From assembly GCA_009859145.1 (NCBI GenBank), contig VRVR01000024.1, positions 265,408 through 329,407 of the forward strand: a stretch of 64,000 bases of DNA, written 5' to 3'. The notes beneath the pieces were generated by a model. The model was not told where the DNA came from. It saw nothing but the letters and a program-made list of their open reading frames with translations, and did not search any database. Positions 28,652-38,300 of the stretch are shown one piece after another; within the stretch, counting starts at the first letter, position 1, and each line of letters starts with the position of its first letter. The translations under genes were made by a program, and so were the position numbers. The DNA is from Andalucia godoyi. Its lineage: Eukaryota > Discoba > Jakobea > Jakobida > Andaluciidae.

Positions 28652-29728
28652 CGACGCAATATTTCCGTCACCATCCATTTCCCAGGATGCATGTATGCAT
28701 GTGCTACTCCGCAACCCAAAATCTCGCCATCTTTCTGTCGCTCCCACAGCTGGCTTGTTCAGAATGTATTTTTTCCCAAACACACTTTCGATTCGGCAAC
28801 CGCACCAATCCAGTGAGCAGTTTACCACGGGGAGTTTGGCGAGTCTGCGCAGCAGCGATGAAAAATTTGACTCGTCATACTTGGAGTAGTGTTGGGCCTT
28901 TTATTTATTTATTACAGATGTCGTTGATACCGGCACGGACGTAAAAATGACGTAAAACTCACCCTGTTGCTGTCGACACAATAAAACTGACACAAATGGA
29001 TCGGTAATCATTGTCATTCGCGTCGCATTCTACCCGAAACGGGAGGACGATATTTTCAGCTGTTGAGTCAAAAAACTGAAAACAGATGGCCAGGTTGCGG
29101 AGAAGAAGCTCTCGCATCCTTTGTTTTCTTCTTCTTCTTTTTTCACGCGATGCCAATGCACGTGACCCTCTGCCGCGCTACGCAAGACGTAGAACATTTC
29201 CGCGGAAACCGCTCTGACGCTGAGTCACGGCACGGGCGCGTCCGGCTCTTCCGCACCGGATCTCACTATCTCTTGGATGCAAGACTGATTGCGTATGGTT
29301 AGCAGTGTTCATGCAGTAATAGTAAGCAAAACAGTGTGAACTCCATTTCTACAGGCTTGAACGCCTCGTTCCAATGCTAATCAATGTTGATCAGTGCTGG
29401 CAACACTCACTTCACCTTCATGAGATTTATGCGTACAACTCCCTACAGGAGAAGCGTCGAGGAAGCTATCGCGCACTTCGCTTAAAAAAGCAAAAGCGCT
29501 CAATGTGACTGAATAGTGCTGGTTGCGACGACCCTTTGATGCAGAGCAATCTGCATTGACGAGTTGGTGCACGCCCCAAATAAAAGTAAAACATGTGGCA
29601 TGGAGCGACAGCTTAGCCAATGATCAATAATGATTCATGTTTTGGCGAACGGAAGATCAGATTTACTAACATAATCAATCGAACATCTTTTTCTTTTCTT
29701 TTCTTTTTTCTGGGAAATTGTTTTCGTC
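28652..29728. other. Long spacer, no gene supported
   Basis: 1077 bp between convergent genes, the longest gene-free stretch. Short frames (79-104 codons) lack good starts. A TTC tract lies at about 29127-29142. A 14-mer (GGATGCAAGACTGA, about 29275-29288) is shared with the segment inserted in the ankyrin gene, and TCATTGTCAT (about 29010) is also shared. This may mark a degraded relative of that segment. No tRNA or snRNA found. Confidence 0.35.
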
Positions 29729-32700
29729 CTATGCACGGTCCGCAAAGGCCACATAGGACGCAGATGAACCACTTCCAGAAATGTCCGCGGCACCAGCACG
29801 GGCAGTTTTCTTGGCCTTGCGCATTACAAAAACGACGGCACCACCAACAGCAAGTACAAAGACAACAACAATGGGAACCACGATGGCCACAACATTCGGC
29901 TTGTCACTTGATCCGCCGCCACCACCTCCACCAGAATCTGCAGCAACTGCAAACACGCCGTAGTATGAGAATCCAGTCAATGTCACTCGGTACATCCACT
30001 GATACTGGGAATTGGGATCGAACTCCTTGGCATTTCTTAACTCGGGCGTGGTCGTTGTATACATCCATTGACTATTCGTCAGCGGAAGGCGCAGCACCTT
30101 GAAGAGGTAGGGGATATCGGCAGCCACGACACCTGCTGGAACATTGAACGGAATGTCAATCGTTGAATTTGCCATCTGTGAAGTGGAAAACACCAATCCA
30201 TGAGGATACAGCCCAAGCAACGGAGAGGAAAGAGTCTGAATGAGAAGGCCGTTCAATGATCCTGGGGGAGATGGCAGCGTAGTTCCATTGACCATGGGAA
30301 GCTGCGTCGGCGTCGACGAAAGAGGAAGGGCGGTTGCCATCTGGATCGCTTGGTTCGTGACTCCCTGAATGGATCCCGGTGGGATTCTCAGGAACACACC
30401 AATGTTGTTGGACAGCGCGACTCCGGATGAACTCTGATAGTTGGCAGACACACAGCCCGCACCGGCAGTGCCACAGGACGCCATCTGGAAAATACCAAGA
30501 CCACATTCGTCTAACGGAGTTGACATTCCAGCAGTCACAAACGTAATACAAATGCTGTCGAGAACATCATTGTTAAACACGTTCGGCACCGCAATCACCG
30601 CAGAGCCGGTGCCATAGTGCAATGAAGAGGATGTGTCAAACACAGAGCCCAGGGAGACAATGAACGAACTGCGGAACGTTGATTCGGCAGACGAAGAGCT
30701 CGGGGCTACATTTGCAAGTTTGGTCTGCGAAAATCTTCGGAATCCGATCAAAACAGGCTGTTCTTGCGTGATTCCCATTTGCGCATTGACTGGCCAAGTG
30801 ACCGTGACGAATTGTCCGGGAGAGAAGACTCGAGAGGTCGGAGACCAAAGGAACGTAAACTGGAGAGAAGTGACCTCAACGGATACCGTCTGCAAGACAG
30901 GATCGCTCGTCAGCGCATAAAGTCCAGTGGAAGGCACATACGAAACACAGAAATACAATCGAGACGGCCCGATAGGCACCTGGGGAGTGAAGAAGCTCGA
31001 GAATCCATTTCCTTGCTTCAGACTCGCGAGAGTACCAACGCAAGACGGCTGCGAGACTGGCAGCACAACAATTGGAAACGCAGAATTCATTGTAGTAGCT
31101 GAGAACGAGTATGAAATGCCCGCAAAGACCTTGTTTGGCTGTATGGCCGTCAAATAGGATGAAGTCATTGTTGGAGGTGTTACCGATGCAACTACATTGA
31201 TCAAAATAGGAGCGCCAGACGCAGATCGAACAGGAGCATGGTGCATACGACCATGCGAATACTCCACGAAGCGGAAAGTGTAGAGATCAGTAAAGAAGGA
31301 ACGCACGCACATCATATAGGAGCCCGTAGCCGTGAAGGCGAATTTGAACGCATTGTCGAGAACAGTGTCCGCGCCATTGAAAATACCAAACGGACCCTGC
31401 GGCATCGAGCATGAAGACGTGGATGGCACAAAGTAGAAACTGAAGATATCACCGAAAACATCATCATTTGCCTTCAAAGAGAAATACGTCATGTCATTCA
31501 CAAACACCGTTGTCGGGGAAATCATATTGAACGTTTCGTTCGAAAGCAGGCGAGTCATCACAGAAAACCGGGAAGATCTTGTTCCGGTTGCTGAAGGATC
31601 CTCGCACTCTTCCTGGATTTGCGCACCCAATGCAGAGCCAGGAGCAATAAACGGAACTTCCGGACTCGTCGAGATGAACGTGCTCAGCGAAAAGAGTGAA
31701 GTAATGTCAACGGCACGCGCACGAAGAGTGAGGGCGACAGACGACAATTCATTCAAACTAGGCAACAATGCGAAATCCCTGGAGACATAGTGCACTCGAG
31801 ACTGTGCCCACGCACAGCCAAAGCCTGTCAACACCGGGTCCACCAACGCGAATTGAGCACCGCGCGATGTTGTTGTGTACTTTGCACCATTGAAGCCCAT
31901 CAAGGAGCGTGTTGGCAGATTTCCGCCATAGACCCAGGAAGAGTACACACGGGACGTATAAAATGCATCAGCGCACGATAACCGCACACGAAATGCATAA
32001 ACACGAGAGGGATTCAGCTGGGGAACAACAACCACAAACTTGGATTGCGAAGGATTAGACGCTTGATAGGGCACTGTTGTCCATGTCAAAGCAGACAACG
32101 GCTGCTTGGGAACACCATCAAAACCGAGGGAGTTGAAGTTCAAGGAGAATCGCAAGATTTCGTCCAACACGCCAACTTCCGCATATTGCACCTCCAATTT
32201 CTCAAGATTCGTGTAGATCGCAAGGTTCGGGCAAGTAAGAGTCGCAGTCGCAAGAACATTCACACTGAAGCCGATCGACATTCTGGTCGCGTACTGCACA
32301 TTTGTGGAAATCTTCGGAGCACCAGGTACAACTGCTGGGATATTGATGCTCATAGGATTCCACTTGGACGACGACCCGTCAGTGCACACAACACGAAACC
32401 GCAGAGGAGCCGTGATGGAGGACTGCGACGTAGCCTGTGTGTTGATGACGGAAAACGTCAACGCAGAATACACCGTCATGAAGCACGAACTACCGTTGAA
32501 GATGCCAAGCATCGGACGAACATCCGTATTATCCAGATACAGTGGGGCTTCGGAGGAAGATGGCGAAACACTGCACAGCGACGCAGTGACGTCGCTCCAG
32601 GATCCTGTAGCCTTCTGGGTCTGGGTTTCAATGAACGCCACAGATGCACCTGCAGCACACATTGCATTCGTGTTGGCGGAAAGCGTTGCGTATGGTCCAG

Positions 32701-34363
32701 AAACAACGCTGTTGATTGTGGGAGCAGCAGATAAGGCGACAGTGGCATACTGCGGAGATACTTTCCAGGGAACAATGTCGTACAAGAAAGAGAAGTCACC
32801 AGCGACTGCAAGACGCAAGTCCGACTCTGCAAACATGCACGGAACCCATGCAGACGCTGACGAGAAGCTCACATACGGGTTGTACACGGAACCGGCAACA
32901 CCTCCAGTCAACGATGAGACTACGTACATTGAATTTTGCAAGGACATGTTCACAACGTTACTGCAGGACGAATACAATGTCTGGTCATAATAGAAGAACG
33001 AGAAGCGCAAGTCCGACAGATCCGAAAGCGAGTAGAACTGAATGGATTGCGTGTAGCCAACAACCTTCTGCTGAATAAAAGCGTTCAGCGAATTCCCAGT
33101 CGATCCGGTCTTTGATGATCCAGAAGCATACGTGGAAAGCACCTTCTTGACGAGGTCAGAGGTGACGATCGGATTCGTCGGCAGGCTGACAAGAGTGAAG
33201 AGCCCCGACAAGTCATTGTACGTCGTCACAGAATGCGAATCTGAAGGATTTGAGTCCCATTGCGAACCCGCAGTACCGCACATCGTGTAAGCCGAAATGG
33301 TGTACATGGTATTGACTTGAAGCCCTTTTGCGTCGCAATTAACGACGGAGCGCGGAACGCTCGAGGTTGCTGCAAGAGAACTGCAAGCGAAGGTCATCTG
33401 CACTTGGGGCGCATTGGCCGGAGACACGACAATTTTGTACCCTTCGGACAACGACGTGAAAACATTGCATCCCGCAAACGGTGCAAAATATTGCAAGCGA
33501 ATGGATCGAGTTCCTTTCTGTAGAACAGTTGGGAATTCAGGAGGACGCGTCTTTGTCTGCGGATACGTATCTGCGGGATCTCGCAACTCGGTACGGGAAG
33601 CTGCGAAGCCGTGCTCCGAGGTCTGCGAATCATTAGAGCATACCAAGCGAACTCGGATGAAATACGGCTGCGACGGCGCCAATCCCATAGAGACGTTGAA
33701 CCTGGTGATCGTAGAGGCCAAAGGATTGGAGACGTTCAATACGTTGTAGAAAACGGGCGCCGGGGAGATGAAATGGTCATACGTCAGATACAACGTATCT
33801 GTAGGAGCAACTTGAACGTGATAGTACATTGACGTGGACGCAGGACTAAGTTTTTCGCACGTCCACGACGGCCTTGTCACCTGCAGGTACATCCATCCTT
33901 CACCGAGCACATCGGTAAAGGTGACAGTCGGACGTGTCGCTCGCATCGGAACGACAATCAGCAAGTTCGCGTACACGTACGGAGAGGTGAATGCGGCTGA
34001 GGAATTCGTGCACGTCGCCTGCAGCCGGATGTTGACAATCGACGGCGTAGCAGGATTCAGCCACTGAGAAGGTGCAGGAAGCTCCGCATATCCAGGATAC
34101 CACTGATTGAGTGCATTTCCGAGGTTGGCCCAGGTTGATTCGGCGTACCCATCGTACTTCCACGCAACGATCCAAGACTGGAACACGCCGTTGAGTGTCG
34201 TACACTGGACAGGAGAAGGATCCCAGTTGAGAATCGCGTAGGTTCCTTCAATGTGCAGCGACGCGTTGAACGATGCAGCTGGTGCAAGCGCAGAGCAGCT
34301 GGAGATCAAACACAGCGACCCAGCAAACAACAGCAAAGCGCTGAAGAGAGAATGGCCATACAT
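29729..34363 (-). CDS. Large type I membrane protein with Fn3-like modules and a ZU5-like juxtamembrane domain
   Basis: 1544 residues from ATG 34363; the frame extends upstream through hydrophobic UTR-like sequence without a better start. MYGHSLFSALLLFAGSLCLI followed by SSCSALA is a signal peptide. The ectodomain has Cys-containing beta modules with recurring YxxRVRLxC motifs (YFIRVRLVCSND, YAFRVRLSCADA), suggesting diverged fibronectin III-like repeats. Before the membrane lies a ZU5-like domain (GVFLRIPPGSIQ, then LGLYPHGLVFSTS, then IDIPFN). A Gly7 linker, one transmembrane helix (VVAIVVPIVVVFVLAVGGAV) and a 30-residue tail starting MRKAKKTAR follow. N-glycosylation sequons are frequent. 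It is probably a cell-surface receptor or adhesion protein; no full-length family is recognised. Confidence 0.75.
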   Translation of the reverse strand: MYGHSLFSALLLFAGSLCLISSCSALAPAASFNASLHIEGTYAILNWDPSPVQCTTLNGVFQSWIVAWKYDGYAESTWANLGNALNQWYPGYAELPAPSQWLNPATPSIVNIRLQATCTNSSAAFTSPYVYANLLIVVPMRATRPTVTFTDVLGEGWMYLQVTRPSWTCEKLSPASTSMYYHVQVAPTDTLYLTYDHFISPAPVFYNVLNVSNPLASTITRFNVSMGLAPSQPYFIRVRLVCSNDSQTSEHGFAASRTELRDPADTYPQTKTRPPEFPTVLQKGTRSIRLQYFAPFAGCNVFTSLSEGYKIVVSPANAPQVQMTFACSSLAATSSVPRSVVNCDAKGLQVNTMYTISAYTMCGTAGSQWDSNPSDSHSVTTYNDLSGLFTLVSLPTNPIVTSDLVKKVLSTYASGSSKTGSTGNSLNAFIQQKVVGYTQSIQFYSLSDLSDLRFSFFYYDQTLYSSCSNVVNMSLQNSMYVVSSLTGGVAGSVYNPYVSFSSASAWVPCMFAESDLRLAVAGDFSFLYDIVPWKVSPQYATVALSAAPTINSVVSGPYATLSANTNAMCAAGASVAFIETQTQKATGSWSDVTASLCSVSPSSSEAPLYLDNTDVRPMLGIFNGSSCFMTVYSALTFSVINTQATSQSSITAPLRFRVVCTDGSSSKWNPMSINIPAVVPGAPKISTNVQYATRMSIGFSVNVLATATLTCPNLAIYTNLEKLEVQYAEVGVLDEILRFSLNFNSLGFDGVPKQPLSALTWTTVPYQASNPSQSKFVVVVPQLNPSRVYAFRVRLSCADAFYTSRVYSSWVYGGNLPTRSLMGFNGAKYTTTSRGAQFALVDPVLTGFGCAWAQSRVHYVSRDFALLPSLNELSSVALTLRARAVDITSLFSLSTFISTSPEVPFIAPGSALGAQIQEECEDPSATGTRSSRFSVMTRLLSNETFNMISPTTVFVNDMTYFSLKANDDVFGDIFSFYFVPSTSSCSMPQGPFGIFNGADTVLDNAFKFAFTATGSYMMCVRSFFTDLYTFRFVEYSHGRMHHAPVRSASGAPILINVVASVTPPTMTSSYLTAIQPNKVFAGISYSFSATTMNSAFPIVVLPVSQPSCVGTLASLKQGNGFSSFFTPQVPIGPSRLYFCVSYVPSTGLYALTSDPVLQTVSVEVTSLQFTFLWSPTSRVFSPGQFVTVTWPVNAQMGITQEQPVLIGFRRFSQTKLANVAPSSSSAESTFRSSFIVSLGSVFDTSSSLHYGTGSAVIAVPNVFNNDVLDSICITFVTAGMSTPLDECGLGIFQMASCGTAGAGCVSANYQSSSGVALSNNIGVFLRIPPGSIQGVTNQAIQMATALPLSSTPTQLPMVNGTTLPSPPGSLNGLLIQTLSSPLLGLYPHGLVFSTSQMANSTIDIPFNVPAGVVAADIPYLFKVLRLPLTNSQWMYTTTTPELRNAKEFDPNSQYQWMYRVTLTGFSYYGVFAVAADSGGGGGGGSSDKPNVVAIVVPIVVVFVLAVGGAVVFVMRKAKKTARAGAADISGSGSSASYVAFADRA

Positions 34364-34664
34364 GGGTTCACAGACGAGAGAAACTGTTTTGGAAGAGAAA
34401 GAAAAGATAAGAAGCAGAGGGAGAAAAAATGGATTTGTAAATAAAAGAATGTAAAAAGGAAAGGAGAGAAGAATAAAACAAGAATAAAAAACATAAAATA
34501 ATACTAAAATGGAAAAGCGGACGAGGAAGGGAATGCAGCAGAAAGAGGAAGAGAAATGGTGGAGAATTCCTTTTGAAATGTCGGAGATGTGCTTTTTGCA
34601 CGGTTCTGCGAACAAAGCGGGCCTATACTATTATTATTATACTATTATTTATTGAAATTTTTCT

Positions 34665-34925
34665 TTAAATAGCTGAAAGGCAGTACAACAGGTACAGCAT
34701 GAAGAATAGGGCTACTGCACGACCGCTGCCACTTGTTGCGATTGCGATATGGTGAAGCAATCGAAAGCGCACGAAAACAAAGAACACTGCCACGCGCCAT
34801 GCGCATGCTTTTGCAGTCTTAAGCAACTCCGTCACACGATGCCCGATCCGTTTCGCTCCCATTTTGATCATGAAATCCTTATATAAATACGCCGCCGCGT
34901 TGCATTCTCGCACATCGACGCTCAT
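34665..34925 (-). CDS. Small hypothetical protein (86 residues), doubtful
   Basis: An ATG-started frame with a plausible amphipathic N-terminal half (YLYKDFMIKMGAKRIGHRVT, then ELLKTAKA) and a hydrophobic C-terminal half that could span a membrane once or twice (FFMLYLLYCLSAI at the end). Nothing is recognised. It overlaps the TATA-like element on the other strand, so both cannot be right. Confidence 0.2.
   Translation of the reverse strand: MSVDVRECNAAAYLYKDFMIKMGAKRIGHRVTELLKTAKACAWRVAVFFVFVRFRLLHHIAIATSGSGRAVALFFMLYLLYCLSAI
34879..34890 (+). promoter_or_regulatory. TATA-like element with no assigned gene
   Basis: TTATATAAATA followed 70-80 bp later by ATG codons that open only a 17-codon frame (MQRAMYVTPATLAAQDL). 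A longer frame (34994-35434) lacks an ATG. It could drive a non-coding transcript antisense to the 3' end of the CHD gene, or be chance. Confidence 0.25.
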
Positions 34926-35363
34926 TTCTTATTTTTATTGTCCATGCAACGCGCCATGTACGTCACGCCCGCAACGCTCGCTGCGCAAGACCTGTGACAT
35001 CTCCACCGCCGCCAGGAACGATTCGCGGCATCCACGCCGGCTCCCATCGCATGTACTGCCTCGCAGACATCGAACACGCCATCACCACCTGCTTCGTTGC
35101 CCGCCACAACGGACAGCGCAGCGCCGAAAACAGACGCAAAAGATGCTTCGTGCATTTATCGGCTGTGTCTGTCTGCCGACAAACTGTCGTCGAAGATCGC
35201 CAAGGTGCTTTGTTGCCCATCGTGCAAATGCCAATGGATCGCGGGTTAATGGACTATCCAGCTTTGGCGGGACGAGAGGGAATGACGGGTTTTTACTTAA
35301 ACGAACAGAATTTCATGGTCCGTGATCCGCGTTCACCAAAGATTCAAGTCGAACAACCGCGGA

Positions 35364-38300
35364 TCAGGCGACGCTGGCCGCATCAGGAATCAGCGATGCC
35401 AAAATCGAACCAAGTTCGGGACAGTTTGCATTAAAGACCTGGAGAAATCTAGATTGGAGTTGTTTTTCCGTGGGGAATGGCATTTGCAAGGAGACCCATT
35501 TCAAACGCAGAACCGGAGGATAACTGTCAAGAAGACGACCAAGGTTGGAGAGCAAGTTCGTCGACACATGGCTCAGCAAACAGACATCGTCTTCTCTTGT
35601 CCAGCAAGACGGAAAGTCCGCGGACAGACTCACTGGACGAAGTACATGTACTCCATTGGAAAGGGAAGCAAACTGCATTTGCTGAATTCCGCGAAGCACT
35701 ATGCAAGCGACAAGAGCGCTCGCCGCATGGTGCTCCAGTGATGCTGTGACTCGGGGATCTTTGCAGCCCGGCGGCACGTCCGTCGTTAGAATCTGCGACG
35801 CTACTAATCGAGCAAATGGCAACGTTGACAGATCTGGAAGATGATCGGCGCCTGGAAGTGAAGAAACATCTGTCCCGGAGTCTGGGGGTCGAACGGTCGA
35901 ACTGGATATTGCCCATATTTCTATTTTAAGGCTGTCATATCCAGGCACTGCGATGCGAAACAAGCCCGAAAGGCACTCCCAAACATTTCCGTCACCCACA
36001 GCAGTCCTCTGTCTCCTGACGAGCTTACCTTCTTTCGAATCTGTGTTAATGTACAGGCATCGAACAGGAATTCCGGTAGCAAGACATTTGACCACAACGA
36101 ACATGTCCTCCCGCTGCATGGTCGACAACGACTGCGGATCTCCGATCAAGTCCTGCACCACTTCAACATAGCACGCTGTGCTTTGCACGGGCGATGCAAA
36201 CGCTTGAGAAATGTCGGTGCCCGGCCACGATACCAATTGTACCAGCCATTTTTCAGAGAGATGCGCAGGAAGCGCACGAGGATTCCGCAGAGCAAGGGCT
36301 TCTAAATCCGCGCAAAATTGTGTCAAGAATGGATCTCTGAGGATACGAGAAATCGCAGGAGAGGAAGTGCCAACGGCAGTCGGAAAACAACGACGGTGAC
36401 ACAGCTGCAAGACGAGCTCGCAAAGTGAAAACACGAGGTCCCAAACAAAAATAGAATCTTTCTCAAAGTGATTCCACATTCCTACTGAAAGAACAAACTT
36501 GACGAAATCACCATAGTACTTCGTCGTGCGGTTGAGTAGATTCAAAGGAAGAGGAGCTAACGGAACGCTTCGGAAGGTTTCGAGGATGTTCACATACACG
36601 ATTGGGTCTGGGAACACGACGCCATTCAGCAGACATTCATCCACCTCCTGAAATCCGTGGTCGGCAACCCACGGTAACGAAGACAGGACAATCGAGGACC
36701 GCTGGGGGCGTTGCAGCTCGGCGTCAGTGGAGGCAGAAGTGTCCGCTTCCGTACCTTCCAACATTACTGCAGAGAATTTCTTCCGAGAAGCCCGTTCTTT
36801 TCTAGAGGCAACTATATCTTTGTAAGCACTTTCCAACGCACGCAGTTCCAGTTCACTCATCCATCTCTGATGCGCTTCTTGATCAAAGATTGATTCAAGA
36901 AACGTCTCTAATTTCAATCGATTCTTCAGCAATCTTGAGGAACTGGACGCAGCAGATGACGCCGAAGGCTGCAGCAGCAAGGTTTCGACGCACTGAAGCA
37001 GTACAGAAACCCATTTCCTGAAATCTCGCACGTGGTCCAGGACAACTCCTGGGGAGTCTGACTGCAAATACTCCTCAATAGTTTTGTACTGCGCTATCAC
37101 CGAATCTGGATCATCAACAGCGGAAGAAAAGTATGATTGCCAAAATTGAGGTTGATCTACATCCAGTTTCGAAGCATTGGCGTTTTCTGAACGATCTTTG
37201 GAATCCTCGTCAACGCTTTCTGCAGGAATGAACGACGCTCGCGCCAACGTGTTCCTTCCTTTGGATGTGCTGGACTCGTCTTGAACTCGTACGATTCTCG
37301 CAGATTTTGATATCAAATCGTCCACGCTGACAGACTCTTGGATGGTCTGTTCGCTCGCTGAATCCTTTAAAATTGCGAAAACACCATGACGAAGGAGCTT
37401 CTCCATGAAGCCTGATCTGTTACGGGAATTCGAAAGATCCGAATTACCCGATTCTTCTGCAGACGACGAGGACGAGCTGCTCATGACAACGGATTCCAGG
37501 CCCAACTTTTGGGTCGCAACCTTCAGCATATACTCTTCGTATGTGTCCTTTGTCACAAGCCGGTATACCGATACAGGTCGCGATTGACCGATGCGATGTG
37601 CACGAGCTTGGGCTTGCAGATCATTCTGCGGATTCCAATCGGAATCGTAAATGACGACGTTGCACGACGAAGTGAGTGTGATGCCAAGTCCACCGGCCCG
37701 GGTAGAAAGCAGAAACACGAAAGGAACAGTCTGGTCCGGAAGCCCATCCGCATTCAAGGGGATTTCCACAGACTCCTGAAACTGGTCGATGGCAGCTTGG
37801 CGATCTGCACGGTTTGTGTTTCCATCCAGCCGAACGCACGCATACTTTTTCCAATTCAAGTAATCTTCAATGATATCAAGCACTGCCGTCATCTGAGAGA
37901 ATACCAAAACCTTTTGGCGCATTCCAAGCATTTTGGACAGGAATTTGTCGAGAAACTGCATTTTCCCGCAAGACTTGACAAGCATCTCGTTGCGCGCCTC
38001 TGTGTCCGATTCTGCAATATTCTTGCACAGATCCGCTTCGCATCCTTGGATCAGGTAAGGATGGTTGCACACTTTTCGAAGTTGCATATAAATATTGTTC
38101 AGGACTCCAGAGGGGCCGGCACCACCTCCGGCGCCAACGCGGATCAAAAAATCCTTATTCTTGTCATAAACTGCTTTGTAGTACACTTTTTGAAGCTTCG
38201 TCAATTCCACCTGAATTAACACTTCTTCTTTCGTTGCAATTGTCTGATCTACGTCATATTTGTACCGGCGAATCACATACGGGCGCAGAATATCCTGCAA

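Larger units (their letters stand above)
34364..35363. other. 1-kb spacer between co-directional minus-strand genes
   Basis: Next to the membrane protein gene lies its pyrimidine-rich leader (purine-rich on the plus strand). Then come an ATT-repeat stretch (34627-34650) and a GC-richer block (34900-35360) with several open frames on both strands and no clear winner. A TATA-like element at 34879 faces right. Confidence 0.4.

Noticed and set aside
28652-29728. snRNA or rRNA gene in the long spacer
   Set aside because: None of the conserved cores of U1, U2, U4, U5, U6 or 5S rRNA could be found on either strand.
34364-34615. Longer N-terminus for the large membrane protein
   Set aside because: The upstream in-frame residues are Phe/Leu-rich translation of a pyrimidine leader; a clean signal peptide begins at 34363.
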